Below are positions 8,986 through 17,093 of a DNA stretch of 64,000 nucleotides, in pieces. The notes beneath the pieces were generated by a model. The model was not told the origin of the DNA. It searched no databases and saw nothing but the letters and a program-made list of their open reading frames with translations. Location: the NCBI GenBank assembly GCA_947452315.1, contig CANGCX010000004.1, positions 1-64,000 of the forward strand, read 5' to 3'. The position numbers and the translations under genes are program-made. This stretch comes from Opitutia bacterium. Lineage in GTDB: Bacteria > Verrucomicrobiota > Verrucomicrobiia > Opitutales > Opitutaceae. Position 1 is the first letter of the stretch; every line of letters starts with the position of its first letter.

Positions 8986-10120
8986 CGATAGAAATTTTAG
9001 GCGGATAGACGACGTGGCCGCGCGTGAGCACATCGTCGCCAAAAAGCTCCGAGCGCACATTACTCAAGCGCACCGCCTGCGATAGCGTTTCGGTGCGCAG
9101 GCCGGTCAACATAGGCTTCGCGCGATCATCCGCGAGCAGCAGCGGTGCACGGTAAAGAAACAGATAATCTAGCTGACGCTCTTGCACGAGCTGACTCATG
9201 AGTTGCGCGCCGCCTTCGACATAAACGCCGCTTAGTTTCGCCTCAACGCACCGCCGACGGAATTCCGCCCACGGCGCACGCTGCGTTTTCGATTCGCACA
9301 CCCAAACTTGGACGCCCATTTCACGCAGCTTGCGCACGTAGCCTTGACCCGCGTTGGAGGTCGTAACTACGATCGTTTTTTCACGGAACTCATCCGTGAA
9401 AACGTGAGGCAGGTGCTTGTCGTTAACCGTACGCAGTCGTCCGTCGAACACGAAACGCACCGGACTCCAAGTCGCGCCACCCTCGATCCGCGCCGTGAGC
9501 CGCGGATTATCTTTCAACACCGTGCCGGCGCCGACAGCGATGGCCGGAAACAGCCGCCGCCAACGATGTACATCCGCCCGAGCTGGCTCGCCCGTGATCC
9601 ATTGTGAATCGCCCGTGCGACACGCCGTGCGCCCGTCGAGGGTCACCGCCGCCTTCGCTGCAATTAATGGCTGCCCGTGCACGGCCCAGTGGTTAAAAAT
9701 TAAATTCAAATCCGTGCACTCGTTCTCAAGCACGCCCGAGATCACTTCAATCCCCGCCTTGCGCAGCACCTCAAAGCCATGCCCTTGGTGATTAGGAAAG
9801 GGATCCGTTGCACCCACCACGACACGTTTAATACCCGAGGCGATGATCGCTTCCGTGCAAGCACCGGTGCGCCCATGCGTGCAACAGGGCTCCAGTGTCA
9901 CATAGAGCGTAGCGCCCACTCGCGGCGCGCGACCGAGCGCATGCAGGGCCGCGCGTTCTGCGTGCGGCCCGCCATCAGGTGCCGTCGCGCCTTCAGCGAC
10001 AACAAGGCCTTCTTCTACAATGACGGCGCCGACCATCGGGTTGGGCTGGGTCTGTCCCCAGACACTACGCGCCACGACGAGCGCGTGCCGCATGAAACGT
10101 TCGTGTTCAGGCGCGGACAT
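8960..10120 (-). CDS. ribD: Bifunctional riboflavin deaminase/reductase
   Basis: RibD deaminates the first pyrimidine intermediate of riboflavin synthesis and then reduces its ribose side chain. About 386 residues. The N-terminal cytidine-deaminase-like domain has the zinc site HAERAA (53-58) and EPCCTHGRTGACTEA (77-91). The C-terminal reductase domain, from about residue 150, contains GRTACRTGDSQWITG and the late VYVEGGAQL. I chose the ATG at 10120, giving MSAPEHERFM, because this aligns with the usual first helix. It overlaps the MBL-fold gene upstream by 14 bases and rdgB downstream by 26. No FMN riboswitch is visible, as expected for a gene inside an operon. ribE, ribBA and ribH are not in the window. 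Confidence 0.95.
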   Translation of the reverse strand: MSAPEHERFMRHALVVARSVWGQTQPNPMVGAVIVEEGLVVAEGATAPDGGPHAERAALHALGRAPRVGATLYVTLEPCCTHGRTGACTEAIIASGIKRVVVGATDPFPNHQGHGFEVLRKAGIEVISGVLENECTDLNLIFNHWAVHGQPLIAAKAAVTLDGRTACRTGDSQWITGEPARADVHRWRRLFPAIAVGAGTVLKDNPRLTARIEGGATWSPVRFVFDGRLRTVNDKHLPHVFTDEFREKTIVVTTSNAGQGYVRKLREMGVQVWVCESKTQRAPWAEFRRRCVEAKLSGVYVEGGAQLMSQLVQERQLDYLFLYRAPLLLADDRAKPMLTGLRTETLSQAVRLSNVRSELFGDDVLTRGHVVYPPKISIDETVFSLG

Positions 10121-10805
10121 AAGGATTGGTCTGCATTTCGTGGCCGACCGTAGTGAGTTCACCGTGACCCGGATAAACCATTGTAGAACCGGGTAAGGTG
10201 TAAATTTCCGTCCGAATTGCCCGTTCGAGTTGGGCGTGATTACCTAAAGGCAAATCAGTGCGACCGATGCTGCCCTTAAACAACGCATCGCCGACAAACG
10301 CAGCTGAATTCGCACTAAAATAAAACAACACGTTACCAGGACAATGGCCGGGCACATGACGTACTTCGATGGTAGTACCGAGCGCGCTGAGGGTCTCGCC
10401 TGAGGTGAGCCAGTGATCGACCTTAATCGGCTCGAGTTTGATTGAGCTGTCGAGAAACGCGCTCATCACCCGAGGGGACTCGATTAACACTTGATCGTCG
10501 CGGTGAGCGCGAACGAGCGCTGAAGTGGCTCGCACGATCTCTGCTCCACCTTGAGTGTGATCCCAGTGCCCATGTGTAAGCCAGAGCTCGGTAAGGCGGC
10601 ATTGTTCGCGGTTCAAAATAGGCTCTACGTCAGCCCATATTTCACCGGGCGCATCGATCAAAATCGCTTCACCGCGTTCAGGCGCGGTCAATAAGTACGC
10701 ATTGGTCTGGATCGGCCCGGCGGGCAGCACATGCAGTTTCACCCCGCCAATCCACGGGCTTTCAAGCGGCGCGCAACCGTGAAAACCAAAACTCAGCGCA
10801 ACCAT
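10107..10805 (-). CDS. MBL-fold metallo-hydrolase (glyoxalase II-like)
   Basis: This cytoplasmic metallo-beta-lactamase-fold hydrolase has THGHWDH (about 77-83), HVPGHCPGN, FVGDALF and YPGHGE, supplying all the expected di-metal ligands. The compact form (about 211-232 residues) with the PGHCPGN and SIGRTDLP motifs is the YcbL/glyoxalase II-like subgroup, which commonly hydrolyses thioesters, but the substrate here is unknown. The ATG at 10805 overlaps the gltS stop by 13 bases. A GTG at 10742 giving VKLHVLPAG would fit the family N-terminus better, so the start is uncertain. It overlaps ribD at its 3' end. Confidence 0.88.
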   Translation of the reverse strand: MVALSFGFHGCAPLESPWIGGVKLHVLPAGPIQTNAYLLTAPERGEAILIDAPGEIWADVEPILNREQCRLTELWLTHGHWDHTQGGAEIVRATSALVRAHRDDQVLIESPRVMSAFLDSSIKLEPIKVDHWLTSGETLSALGTTIEVRHVPGHCPGNVLFYFSANSAAFVGDALFKGSIGRTDLPLGNHAQLERAIRTEIYTLPGSTMVYPGHGELTTVGHEMQTNPYVRA

Positions 10806-12079
10806 TGCAAAAATGCTGTGGTAGTCGGCGCGTTCGTGAGATCGATGAGAAAGCCGCCCGTCGCCGGCACGATCGCTTGCGCGCGAGGCGCCGGTCCTCG
10901 TCGCCGCACGATCGCATCCATCGAAGCCACGGCCGTCGCCGTCGAACCCACGCCAAAACCCACTAGGCCTGCGACCATCACCGCCGCTTCATGATCTCGC
11001 CCAAGCAACGGCCACACGATCAACCCCGCAAATGCGAGGGAAGCCGCGATATTCGCGACTAAAATAATAAACATCGGTCCGGCTACCGTCGCTAACTCAG
11101 CGAGGTTGAGAGCCGTCAACGTGACCACCAGAAACAGAGCCAAGAACAAGCCGCCCAAACGCGCGAGCGTCGCACCACGTAACCACGTTGCCCCAGCCGT
11201 ATCATGTGCCGCGCGCAGCGCGAGCCCGGTCAGGAGAGCACCCATGTAGGCCGGAAATGCCGCACCCATCGCGTTGAGTGCAAAACTTACCCAGGCGCCT
11301 ACCTTGATGCACGCCGCGACTACGAGCACATGCGTGAGGGCTGCTTTGCGGTTGCCCAGAAAATCACGTACATCAGCCAGCAAACCGCGCCGTATTAGGG
11401 ACGTTTCGAGATTCAACGAGGTCGACGCTGCGGGTGACGCTGTACCGCCGTTTTTGCGCAAGAGCCATTCCGCGAGCGGTCCGGCGAGTAAACCACTCGA
11501 CACCAGCCCAAACGTCGCCGCCGCGGCACCGACGGTAGCCGCCGCCGCGAAACCTGCTTCTTCAAACCGCGAAGCAAAGCCCAAAACGGTCCCATGTCCG
11601 CCTACCAAAGTCAGCGAACCACATACGACGCCCAATAACGGCGGCGCACCCAGCGCCTGGGCTAACGCCACACCGAGAAGGTTTTGTAGCATCGCCATCA
11701 ATGTTGCCGCGCCTAATAAAATCACTAAGGCCCGTCCGCCCGTGCGCAAAATACTGACCGGTGCTGACAGACCCACGCACGTGAAAAAACCCACGAGTAG
11801 CGGCAAATTAATCGCCTTAGCCGGGCGCATGAACCACTCAGGCTCCGGCGTCGCCAGCCACGTCCACCATGCCGCAGTGACTTTGGTTTGCCAGGTAATC
11901 TGCAGCAAACCTGACGCTTGCAAACCGAGCACAAGCAACGCACCGAGCAAACCACCAGCGACAGACGCAGGGATATTGCACCGGGCCAAGACTGGAAACT
12001 GACGCAAAAGCGCCTCACCCGCGAGCAATACGGGTACAGCGAGCACAAGTAACCACCAGGCAGAAAGGGCAACAGTCAT
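10793..12079 (-). CDS. gltS: GltS-type sodium/glutamate symporter
   Basis: About 428 residues, hydrophobic nearly throughout, with about 11 predicted membrane segments. The key family match is GSLTLVGGHGTVLGF with EEAGF following it, the Glt_symporter reentrant-loop signature; a second, weaker repeat (GLVGFGVGSTATAVASMDAI) is near the C-terminus, in line with the inverted-repeat fold. This predicts sodium-coupled glutamate uptake at the inner membrane, though substrate range in divergent members is not settled. I chose the ATG at 12079 because it begins MTVALSAWW directly before the first membrane segment. It is first in a co-directional run gltS-MBL-ribD-rdgB-metG-menF-menD and is divergent from leuB. 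Confidence 0.85.
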   Translation of the reverse strand: MTVALSAWWLLVLAVPVLLAGEALLRQFPVLARCNIPASVAGGLLGALLVLGLQASGLLQITWQTKVTAAWWTWLATPEPEWFMRPAKAINLPLLVGFFTCVGLSAPVSILRTGGRALVILLGAATLMAMLQNLLGVALAQALGAPPLLGVVCGSLTLVGGHGTVLGFASRFEEAGFAAAATVGAAAATFGLVSSGLLAGPLAEWLLRKNGGTASPAASTSLNLETSLIRRGLLADVRDFLGNRKAALTHVLVVAACIKVGAWVSFALNAMGAAFPAYMGALLTGLALRAAHDTAGATWLRGATLARLGGLFLALFLVVTLTALNLAELATVAGPMFIILVANIAASLAFAGLIVWPLLGRDHEAAVMVAGLVGFGVGSTATAVASMDAIVRRRGPAPRAQAIVPATGGFLIDLTNAPTTTAFLQWLR

Positions 12080-12210
12080 AAAAAAGCCGGGCGGGAAACG
12101 CCCTACCCATGCTTGTGCCAATCATAACGCCACGCGGGAAGCACCATTTCAAGCGACCGTAAAGGCGGCTTGCCTCGGCGCAGGGGCGTTTGTCACGTTT
12201 TACCTTTCCC

Positions 12211-13311
12211 ATGCCGACTATCAAGTTTGCCGTTCTTCCTGGAGATTACATCGGGCCCGAGGTGATGACCGAGGCCCTGCGCGTGTTCACCCACGTCGCG
12301 CAACAGGAGGGACTCACCCTGTCCTACACCACCGCTGATGTAGGCGGCGCCGGCATAGACAACCACGGCAAAGCGCTCCCTGACTCGACGCTTAAAATCT
12401 GCACCGAGTCCGACGCCATTCTCTTCGGCTCAGTCGGCGGCCCGAAGTGGGAAAAACTACCACCTAAGGAACAGCCCGAGCGCGCCGCGCTGTTGCCCTT
12501 GCGCAAACACTTTACATTGTTCGCCAATCTTCGGCCGGGACTTCTTTACCGCGAGCTTACCGACGCTTCACCGCTGAAGACCGAACGCATCCCCGACGGC
12601 ATCGACATCGTCTGCATCCGCGAACTCACCGGAGGTCTTTATTTCGGTCTACCTAAGCAGACCACGACCCTCGCCGACGGCGATGTCCAAGCTGTCGACA
12701 CGATGGTTTATAAAAAATCCGAGATTGAGCGCATTCTCCAAGTCGCCATCACAGCTGCGCGCGCACGCAAAAAGAAGCTTTGCTCCGTCGACAAAGCCAA
12801 CGTGCTAGAAACCTCCGTGCTTTGGCGAAAAACCGTCACCGAGTACTGCGCCGCCCACGCGCCCGACCTCACGTTGAGCCACATGTACGTGGACAACGCA
12901 GCCATGCAGCTCGCGCGTGATCCCAACCAGTTCGACGTTTTCGTGACCGAAAATATGTTTGGAGATATCCTCTCCGACGAGATGGCCGTGATCTGCGGCT
13001 CGCTTGGCATGTTGTCCTCCGCCTCGCTCGGCACCGGCAAAAACTCTCTAGGCCTGCCCTTCGGGCTTTATGAACCTGCCGGAGGTACCGCCCCCGACAT
13101 CGCAGGCAAAGGAATCGCCAATCCCTGTGCCCAGATCCTCTCCGTGGCGCAGATGTTGCGCTACAGTTTCAACCTCGACCCCGTCGCTAAACGTATCGAG
13201 GCCGCCGTCAAAAAAGCCGTAACCAGCGGCACGCGTACCGGCGACATCGCCTTTGGGCGTCCGTCCGTCGGCACGCGCGCGATGGCCGACGCCATCATCG
13301 CGAATCTCTAA
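12211..13311 (+). CDS. leuB: 3-isopropylmalate dehydrogenase
   Basis: This NAD-dependent oxidative decarboxylase forms 2-oxoisocaproate in leucine synthesis. 366 residues. Visible family features are the N-terminal LPGDYIGPEVM, RENLTGG-type RELTGGLYFG, YVDNAAMQLARDPNQFDV (catalytic Tyr/Lys region), NMFGDILSDEMAVICGSLGML and GTAPDIAGKGIANP. The ATG at 12211 gives MPTIKFAVLPGD, the expected start; an in-frame TTG at 12190 would add seven residues. No other leu genes are adjacent, so leuB appears to be monocistronic or to pair only with alaS, 66 bases downstream. Confidence 0.96.
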   Translation: MPTIKFAVLPGDYIGPEVMTEALRVFTHVAQQEGLTLSYTTADVGGAGIDNHGKALPDSTLKICTESDAILFGSVGGPKWEKLPPKEQPERAALLPLRKHFTLFANLRPGLLYRELTDASPLKTERIPDGIDIVCIRELTGGLYFGLPKQTTTLADGDVQAVDTMVYKKSEIERILQVAITAARARKKKLCSVDKANVLETSVLWRKTVTEYCAAHAPDLTLSHMYVDNAAMQLARDPNQFDVFVTENMFGDILSDEMAVICGSLGMLSSASLGTGKNSLGLPFGLYEPAGGTAPDIAGKGIANPCAQILSVAQMLRYSFNLDPVAKRIEAAVKKAVTSGTRTGDIAFGRPSVGTRAMADAIIANL

Positions 13312-13377
13312 ATCTTCCACCGAATACCGGCGCACTCGCGCGTCGTTTTCACCACTTTTGCCGTTCCTTTCGCCGTC

Positions 13378-16089
13378 ATGACTTCCGCCCAAATCCGCCA
13401 GAGCTTCCTCGATTTTTTTGCCAAGCAGGGTCACACGATCGTCCCGTCTGCCTCGTTGCTGCCAGATTCACCCGGACTCCTGTTCACCAACGCCGGCATG
13501 AACCAGTTCGTGCCGATCTTCCTCGGTGATCGAGCCCCAGACGTCTCTAAATGGGCCGGCGTAAAACCCGCCAAAGACACCCGCGCGGCGGACACCCAGA
13601 AATGCATTCGGGCCGGCGGTAAACATAACGACCTCGAGGACGTCGGCTTCGACACGTACCACCACACGCTCTTCGAGATGTTGGGCAACTGGTCGTTCGG
13701 CGATTACTTCAAAAAAGACTCCCTAACTTGGGGATGGGAGCTCATCACTAAGGTTTGGGGCATTCCGCCCAAGCGTCTATTCGCCACCGTTTATTCGCCA
13801 AACAAAACCAAGGGCGACCCCGCTGAATTTGACCAAGAAGCCTACGATATCTGGGCGGCCATCTTCAAAAAAGAAGGCCTCGATCCCGCGATTCATATCG
13901 TCCACGGCAATAAGAAGGACAATTTCTGGATGATGGGCGACACCGGCCCATGCGGTCCGTGCTCCGAGATCCATTTTAATCTACTGCCCTCCGACGACGA
14001 GGTCGAAGGCCGCAAGGGCGTGAACTCCTCCAGCCCACGCTGCATCGAGATCTGGAACCACGTCTTTATCCAATTCAACGCCAACGCCGATGGCACATTC
14101 TCACCGCTCGCAGCCAAACACGTCGACACCGGCATGGGCTTCGAACGCGTTGCTGGCATCCACGCATCGACGAAGGGTTTTACTGATTTCACGCCTGAGC
14201 CCTCCAACTACGAAGCCGACGTATTCGCCCCGCTCTTCGCCAAGATCACTACCCTCTCTGGTAAGACCTACGCCCGCACTGTACCCACGAAACGCGAAGG
14301 CCTCACCGAGCAGGAAAACACCGACATCGCCTTCCGCGTCCTCGCTGATCACGCGCGCACCATCAGTTGCGCAATCGCCGATGGCATCATGCCCGGCAAC
14401 GACGGTCGCAACTACGTCATCCGTCGCATTCTTCGCCGTGGTATTTTGTACGGAAAAAAACTCGGCCTCGCCACAGGCTTCTTCGAGCAACTTGTCGCCC
14501 CCGTCGTCGAATCACTCGGACCCGTATTCCCTGAGCTCGTAGCCCAACAAGACATCATCCGACGCGTGATCCGCGCTGAGGAAGAATCCTTCGGACGCAC
14601 GCTGGATCGAGGCATCGAGCTCTTCAGTGAGCATGCCGCGAAAGGCGCCAATGACCGCGGAGGAAAATTTCCCGGTGAGATCGCTTTCCTACTCTATGAC
14701 AGCTATGGTTTCCCGCTGGATATGACCCAACTACTCGCCAGCGAGCGTGGACTCGCAGTCGATGTTTCCGGCTTTGAAGTTGAGATGGAAAAACAACGCG
14801 ATCGCGGTCGCGCCGCTCAGAAAAAAGAAATCGTCGTTGCCGCCACCGAAGGTGAAGCCACTGGGCTAGCTGCCACCAAGTTCCTCGGGTATGAACACAC
14901 CCACGCCCACGCGCAATTAATAGACGTAATCCGCGCCGATAAAGACACGTTTCTCGTCTTCGATCAGACGCCCTTTTATGCCGAGATGGGCGGCCAGGCT
15001 GGCGACACCGGCACCGCGCTCATCAACGGCACCCTCGCTCACTTCACTGATTGCGTGAAAGACAAGGCCGGTCGCCACCTCCATAAACTCGCCGAAGCCT
15101 CTGGCCTCGTCGTCGCCCCCGGCGCCCGCGCCGAACTCAGCGTCGACCTCGTCCGCCGCCGCGCCATCTCCCGCCAACACTCCGCCGCCCACCTCATTCA
15201 CTGGGCTCTGCGCAAAGTACTCGGCACCCATGTCCGTCAGGCCGGCACGTCGAAGACCCCGGATCGCATGCGCTTCGATTTTTCCCACTTCGAAGCCGTA
15301 ACCCCCGCGCAGCTCCGCGAGGTCGAAGCCCTCGTCAACGCCAAGGTCATCGATAACGCCAAGGTCGAAACCTACGAAACCGAATTCGACAAAAAGCCAG
15401 AAGGCACCCTCGCCTTCTTCGGCGACAAATACGGCAAATTCGTCCGCGTCGTCGACATCGGTGGCTACAGCCGTGAACTCTGTGGCGGCACCCACGTCAG
15501 TACCGCCGGCGAAATTGGTCTAATTAAAATTGTCGCCGAGATGGCCGTTGCCGCCGGCACGCGTCGCATAGAAGCCGTAGCCGGCCAAGCCGCCATTGAC
15601 TTCATCTCTACCCGCGATGCCGCCCTCGCCGCAGTCAGCGCCCACCTCGGTGCCGGTACCGCAGATGTTACCAAAAAACTCGAAGCCCTTCTCGCCAGTC
15701 AAAAGGATATCGAGAAGCAACTCAAAGCCTTCCAACAAAAAGCCCTCGCCGGACTCGCCGATGAACTAGCCGCCAATGCCACGACCCGTGACGGGCTCAA
15801 GTTTGTTTCCGCCCTCGTGCCCGTAGAAGATCAAGAATCACTCCGCTCGCTGGGTTCGCAGGTTCTCGCGAAATTAAGCGAAGGTGTGGTGCAACTCGGA
15901 GCATCGTTTGGCGACAAAGCTAGCCTCGTCGCGTTTTGCTCGCCCGCCGCGATCAAAGCCGGCCATGCCGCAGGTAAAATTGTACAAACCCTCACAACCC
16001 AGATCGGTGGCAAAGGCGGCGGCAAACCTGACTTCGCCATGGGCGGCGGCAAAGACATCGCCAAACTCGCCGAAATCCTCAAAGCCTGA
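13378..16089 (+). CDS. alaS: Alanyl-tRNA synthetase
   Basis: This class II synthetase charges tRNA-Ala and edits mischarged Ser and Gly. 903 residues, close to the usual 870-900. The catalytic core starts FLDFFAKQGHTIVPSASLLP, with LFTNAGMNQF and the motif FEMLGNWSFGDYFK. The editing domain shows HSAAHLIHWALRKVLG (HxxxH, about residue 598) and ELCGGTHVSTAGEIG (about 698), which provides the zinc-binding Cys and His. A C-Ala domain with GGKGGGKPDFAMGGG closes the protein. The ATG at 13378 immediately precedes the conserved first helix. Confidence 0.97.
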   Translation: MTSAQIRQSFLDFFAKQGHTIVPSASLLPDSPGLLFTNAGMNQFVPIFLGDRAPDVSKWAGVKPAKDTRAADTQKCIRAGGKHNDLEDVGFDTYHHTLFEMLGNWSFGDYFKKDSLTWGWELITKVWGIPPKRLFATVYSPNKTKGDPAEFDQEAYDIWAAIFKKEGLDPAIHIVHGNKKDNFWMMGDTGPCGPCSEIHFNLLPSDDEVEGRKGVNSSSPRCIEIWNHVFIQFNANADGTFSPLAAKHVDTGMGFERVAGIHASTKGFTDFTPEPSNYEADVFAPLFAKITTLSGKTYARTVPTKREGLTEQENTDIAFRVLADHARTISCAIADGIMPGNDGRNYVIRRILRRGILYGKKLGLATGFFEQLVAPVVESLGPVFPELVAQQDIIRRVIRAEEESFGRTLDRGIELFSEHAAKGANDRGGKFPGEIAFLLYDSYGFPLDMTQLLASERGLAVDVSGFEVEMEKQRDRGRAAQKKEIVVAATEGEATGLAATKFLGYEHTHAHAQLIDVIRADKDTFLVFDQTPFYAEMGGQAGDTGTALINGTLAHFTDCVKDKAGRHLHKLAEASGLVVAPGARAELSVDLVRRRAISRQHSAAHLIHWALRKVLGTHVRQAGTSKTPDRMRFDFSHFEAVTPAQLREVEALVNAKVIDNAKVETYETEFDKKPEGTLAFFGDKYGKFVRVVDIGGYSRELCGGTHVSTAGEIGLIKIVAEMAVAAGTRRIEAVAGQAAIDFISTRDAALAAVSAHLGAGTADVTKKLEALLASQKDIEKQLKAFQQKALAGLADELAANATTRDGLKFVSALVPVEDQESLRSLGSQVLAKLSEGVVQLGASFGDKASLVAFCSPAAIKAGHAAGKIVQTLTTQIGGKGGGKPDFAMGGGKDIAKLAEILKA

Positions 16090-16093
16090 GCTT

Positions 16094-16138
16094 GGGGCAA
16101 AGCGCAAAAGGTGCTCTGCCCTTAGACCTATCTTTTTT
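16094..16138 (+). terminator. Possible rho-independent terminator of alaS
   Basis: A GGGCA / TGCCC stem continues after one A-C mismatch into AGCGC / GTGCT with an AAAAG loop (about 16095-16121). A six-T run follows at 16133-16138, but about 12 bases separate hairpin and T run, more than is usual. It lies 5 bases after the alaS stop, in the right place. Confidence 0.4.
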
Positions 16139-16275
16139 GAGACGCCCTGAGTGCAAGCGGGGCGCCATGAGGCGTTACGTATTGAACTTCACCAAGCTCG
16201 CGTTGGTAGGCCCGAGGAAACACTGCACGCAGCATTGCCATACCAGGGAAGAAACTGATTTTTAAGGGTGTTCGC

Positions 16276-16803
16276 ATGACATATCTCGTCCTCAAAGCCC
16301 TGCATCTGATCGGCATTGTATGCTGGTTCGCAGGACTTTTTTACGTCGTGCGCTTGTTCATCTACCACACTGAAGCCAACGAAGAGTTACAGCCCAAACG
16401 GGGTATTCTAATCACCCAATTTACACTCATGGCACGTCGACTCTGGCTGGGGATCACGGTGCCAGCGATGATTCTGACTATGGTCACGGGCGGTTGGCTT
16501 CTGAGTTATCACCCGATCGCACAAAGCCCGTGGCTACACCTTAAGTTCGCGCTGCTCGCTGGGCTGCTCGCGTATCATTTTCACTGCGGAATGATCAGGA
16601 AAAAGCTCAACACGGGAGTCTTTAAATTAAGTTCAGCGCAACTTCGCGCGTACAACGAAGTGGCGACATTTCTATTGGTTGGCATAGTCTTCACCGCCGT
16701 GAGTAAATCAGTAGCTACCGGACTTTGGTCGCTTCTTGGATGTGGGGGAGTCTTCGTTGTATTGTTGTTTTTTTTCCGTCGGAAATTGCAGGGAAAATCT
16801 TAA
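16276..16803 (+). CDS. hemJ: Protoporphyrinogen IX oxidase HemJ
   Basis: About 175 residues with four to five membrane helices. The N-terminus KALHLIGIVCWFAGLFYVVRLFIYH is the hallmark of the HemJ (UPF0093/TIGR00701) family, including the conserved His at residue 10 that binds heme. LWLGITVPAMILTMVTGGWLL and PWLHLKFALLAGLLAYH give further conserved helices. HemJ oxidises protoporphyrinogen IX to protoporphyrin IX in the membrane in the heme pathway of bacteria without HemG or HemY. It follows alaS by 186 bases and lies 12 bases upstream of a small acidic gene. Confidence 0.9.
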   Translation: MTYLVLKALHLIGIVCWFAGLFYVVRLFIYHTEANEELQPKRGILITQFTLMARRLWLGITVPAMILTMVTGGWLLSYHPIAQSPWLHLKFALLAGLLAYHFHCGMIRKKLNTGVFKLSSAQLRAYNEVATFLLVGIVFTAVSKSVATGLWSLLGCGGVFVVLLFFFRRKLQGKS

Positions 16804-16815
16804 TAAATCCACGTT

Positions 16816-17067
16816 GTGAACCTCGCCCCTCTAATCGCCGATTTAATCGATCGCTCGGAAGATTTAATCCCTGCCGATACCGACCGGATCGCAGCTCGTA
16901 CGCTGCTGCTCGAAGAGTTGTTGCTCGAATACCCAGACCTCGACGCGCACCAACGCAGCCAAATTGTTTTAAGTGTGGTAGCTCAACTTATCGCAGATGA
17001 TCGCTTCGGCTGGGAGTTTTGCGGTGATATTTCTGCGGACGATACCGCATTGGTAGACGCCGATTAA
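16816..17067 (+). CDS. Small acidic conserved-looking protein
   Basis: 83 residues from a GTG at 16816, 12 bases after hemJ and 26 bases before ispH, so probably co-transcribed with both. The protein is acidic and probably helical, with no cysteines apart from one near the C-terminus (FCGDIS) and no signal peptide or membrane segment. I do not recognise a family. Its position between a heme gene and an isoprenoid gene gives no clear functional hint. The reading frame fills the gap neatly and its codon usage resembles that of its neighbours, which supports it being real. Confidence 0.65.
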   Translation: MNLAPLIADLIDRSEDLIPADTDRIAARTLLLEELLLEYPDLDAHQRSQIVLSVVAQLIADDRFGWEFCGDISADDTALVDAD

Positions 17068-17093
17068 TCCGGCCAGATTTTCATCCTCCTCCC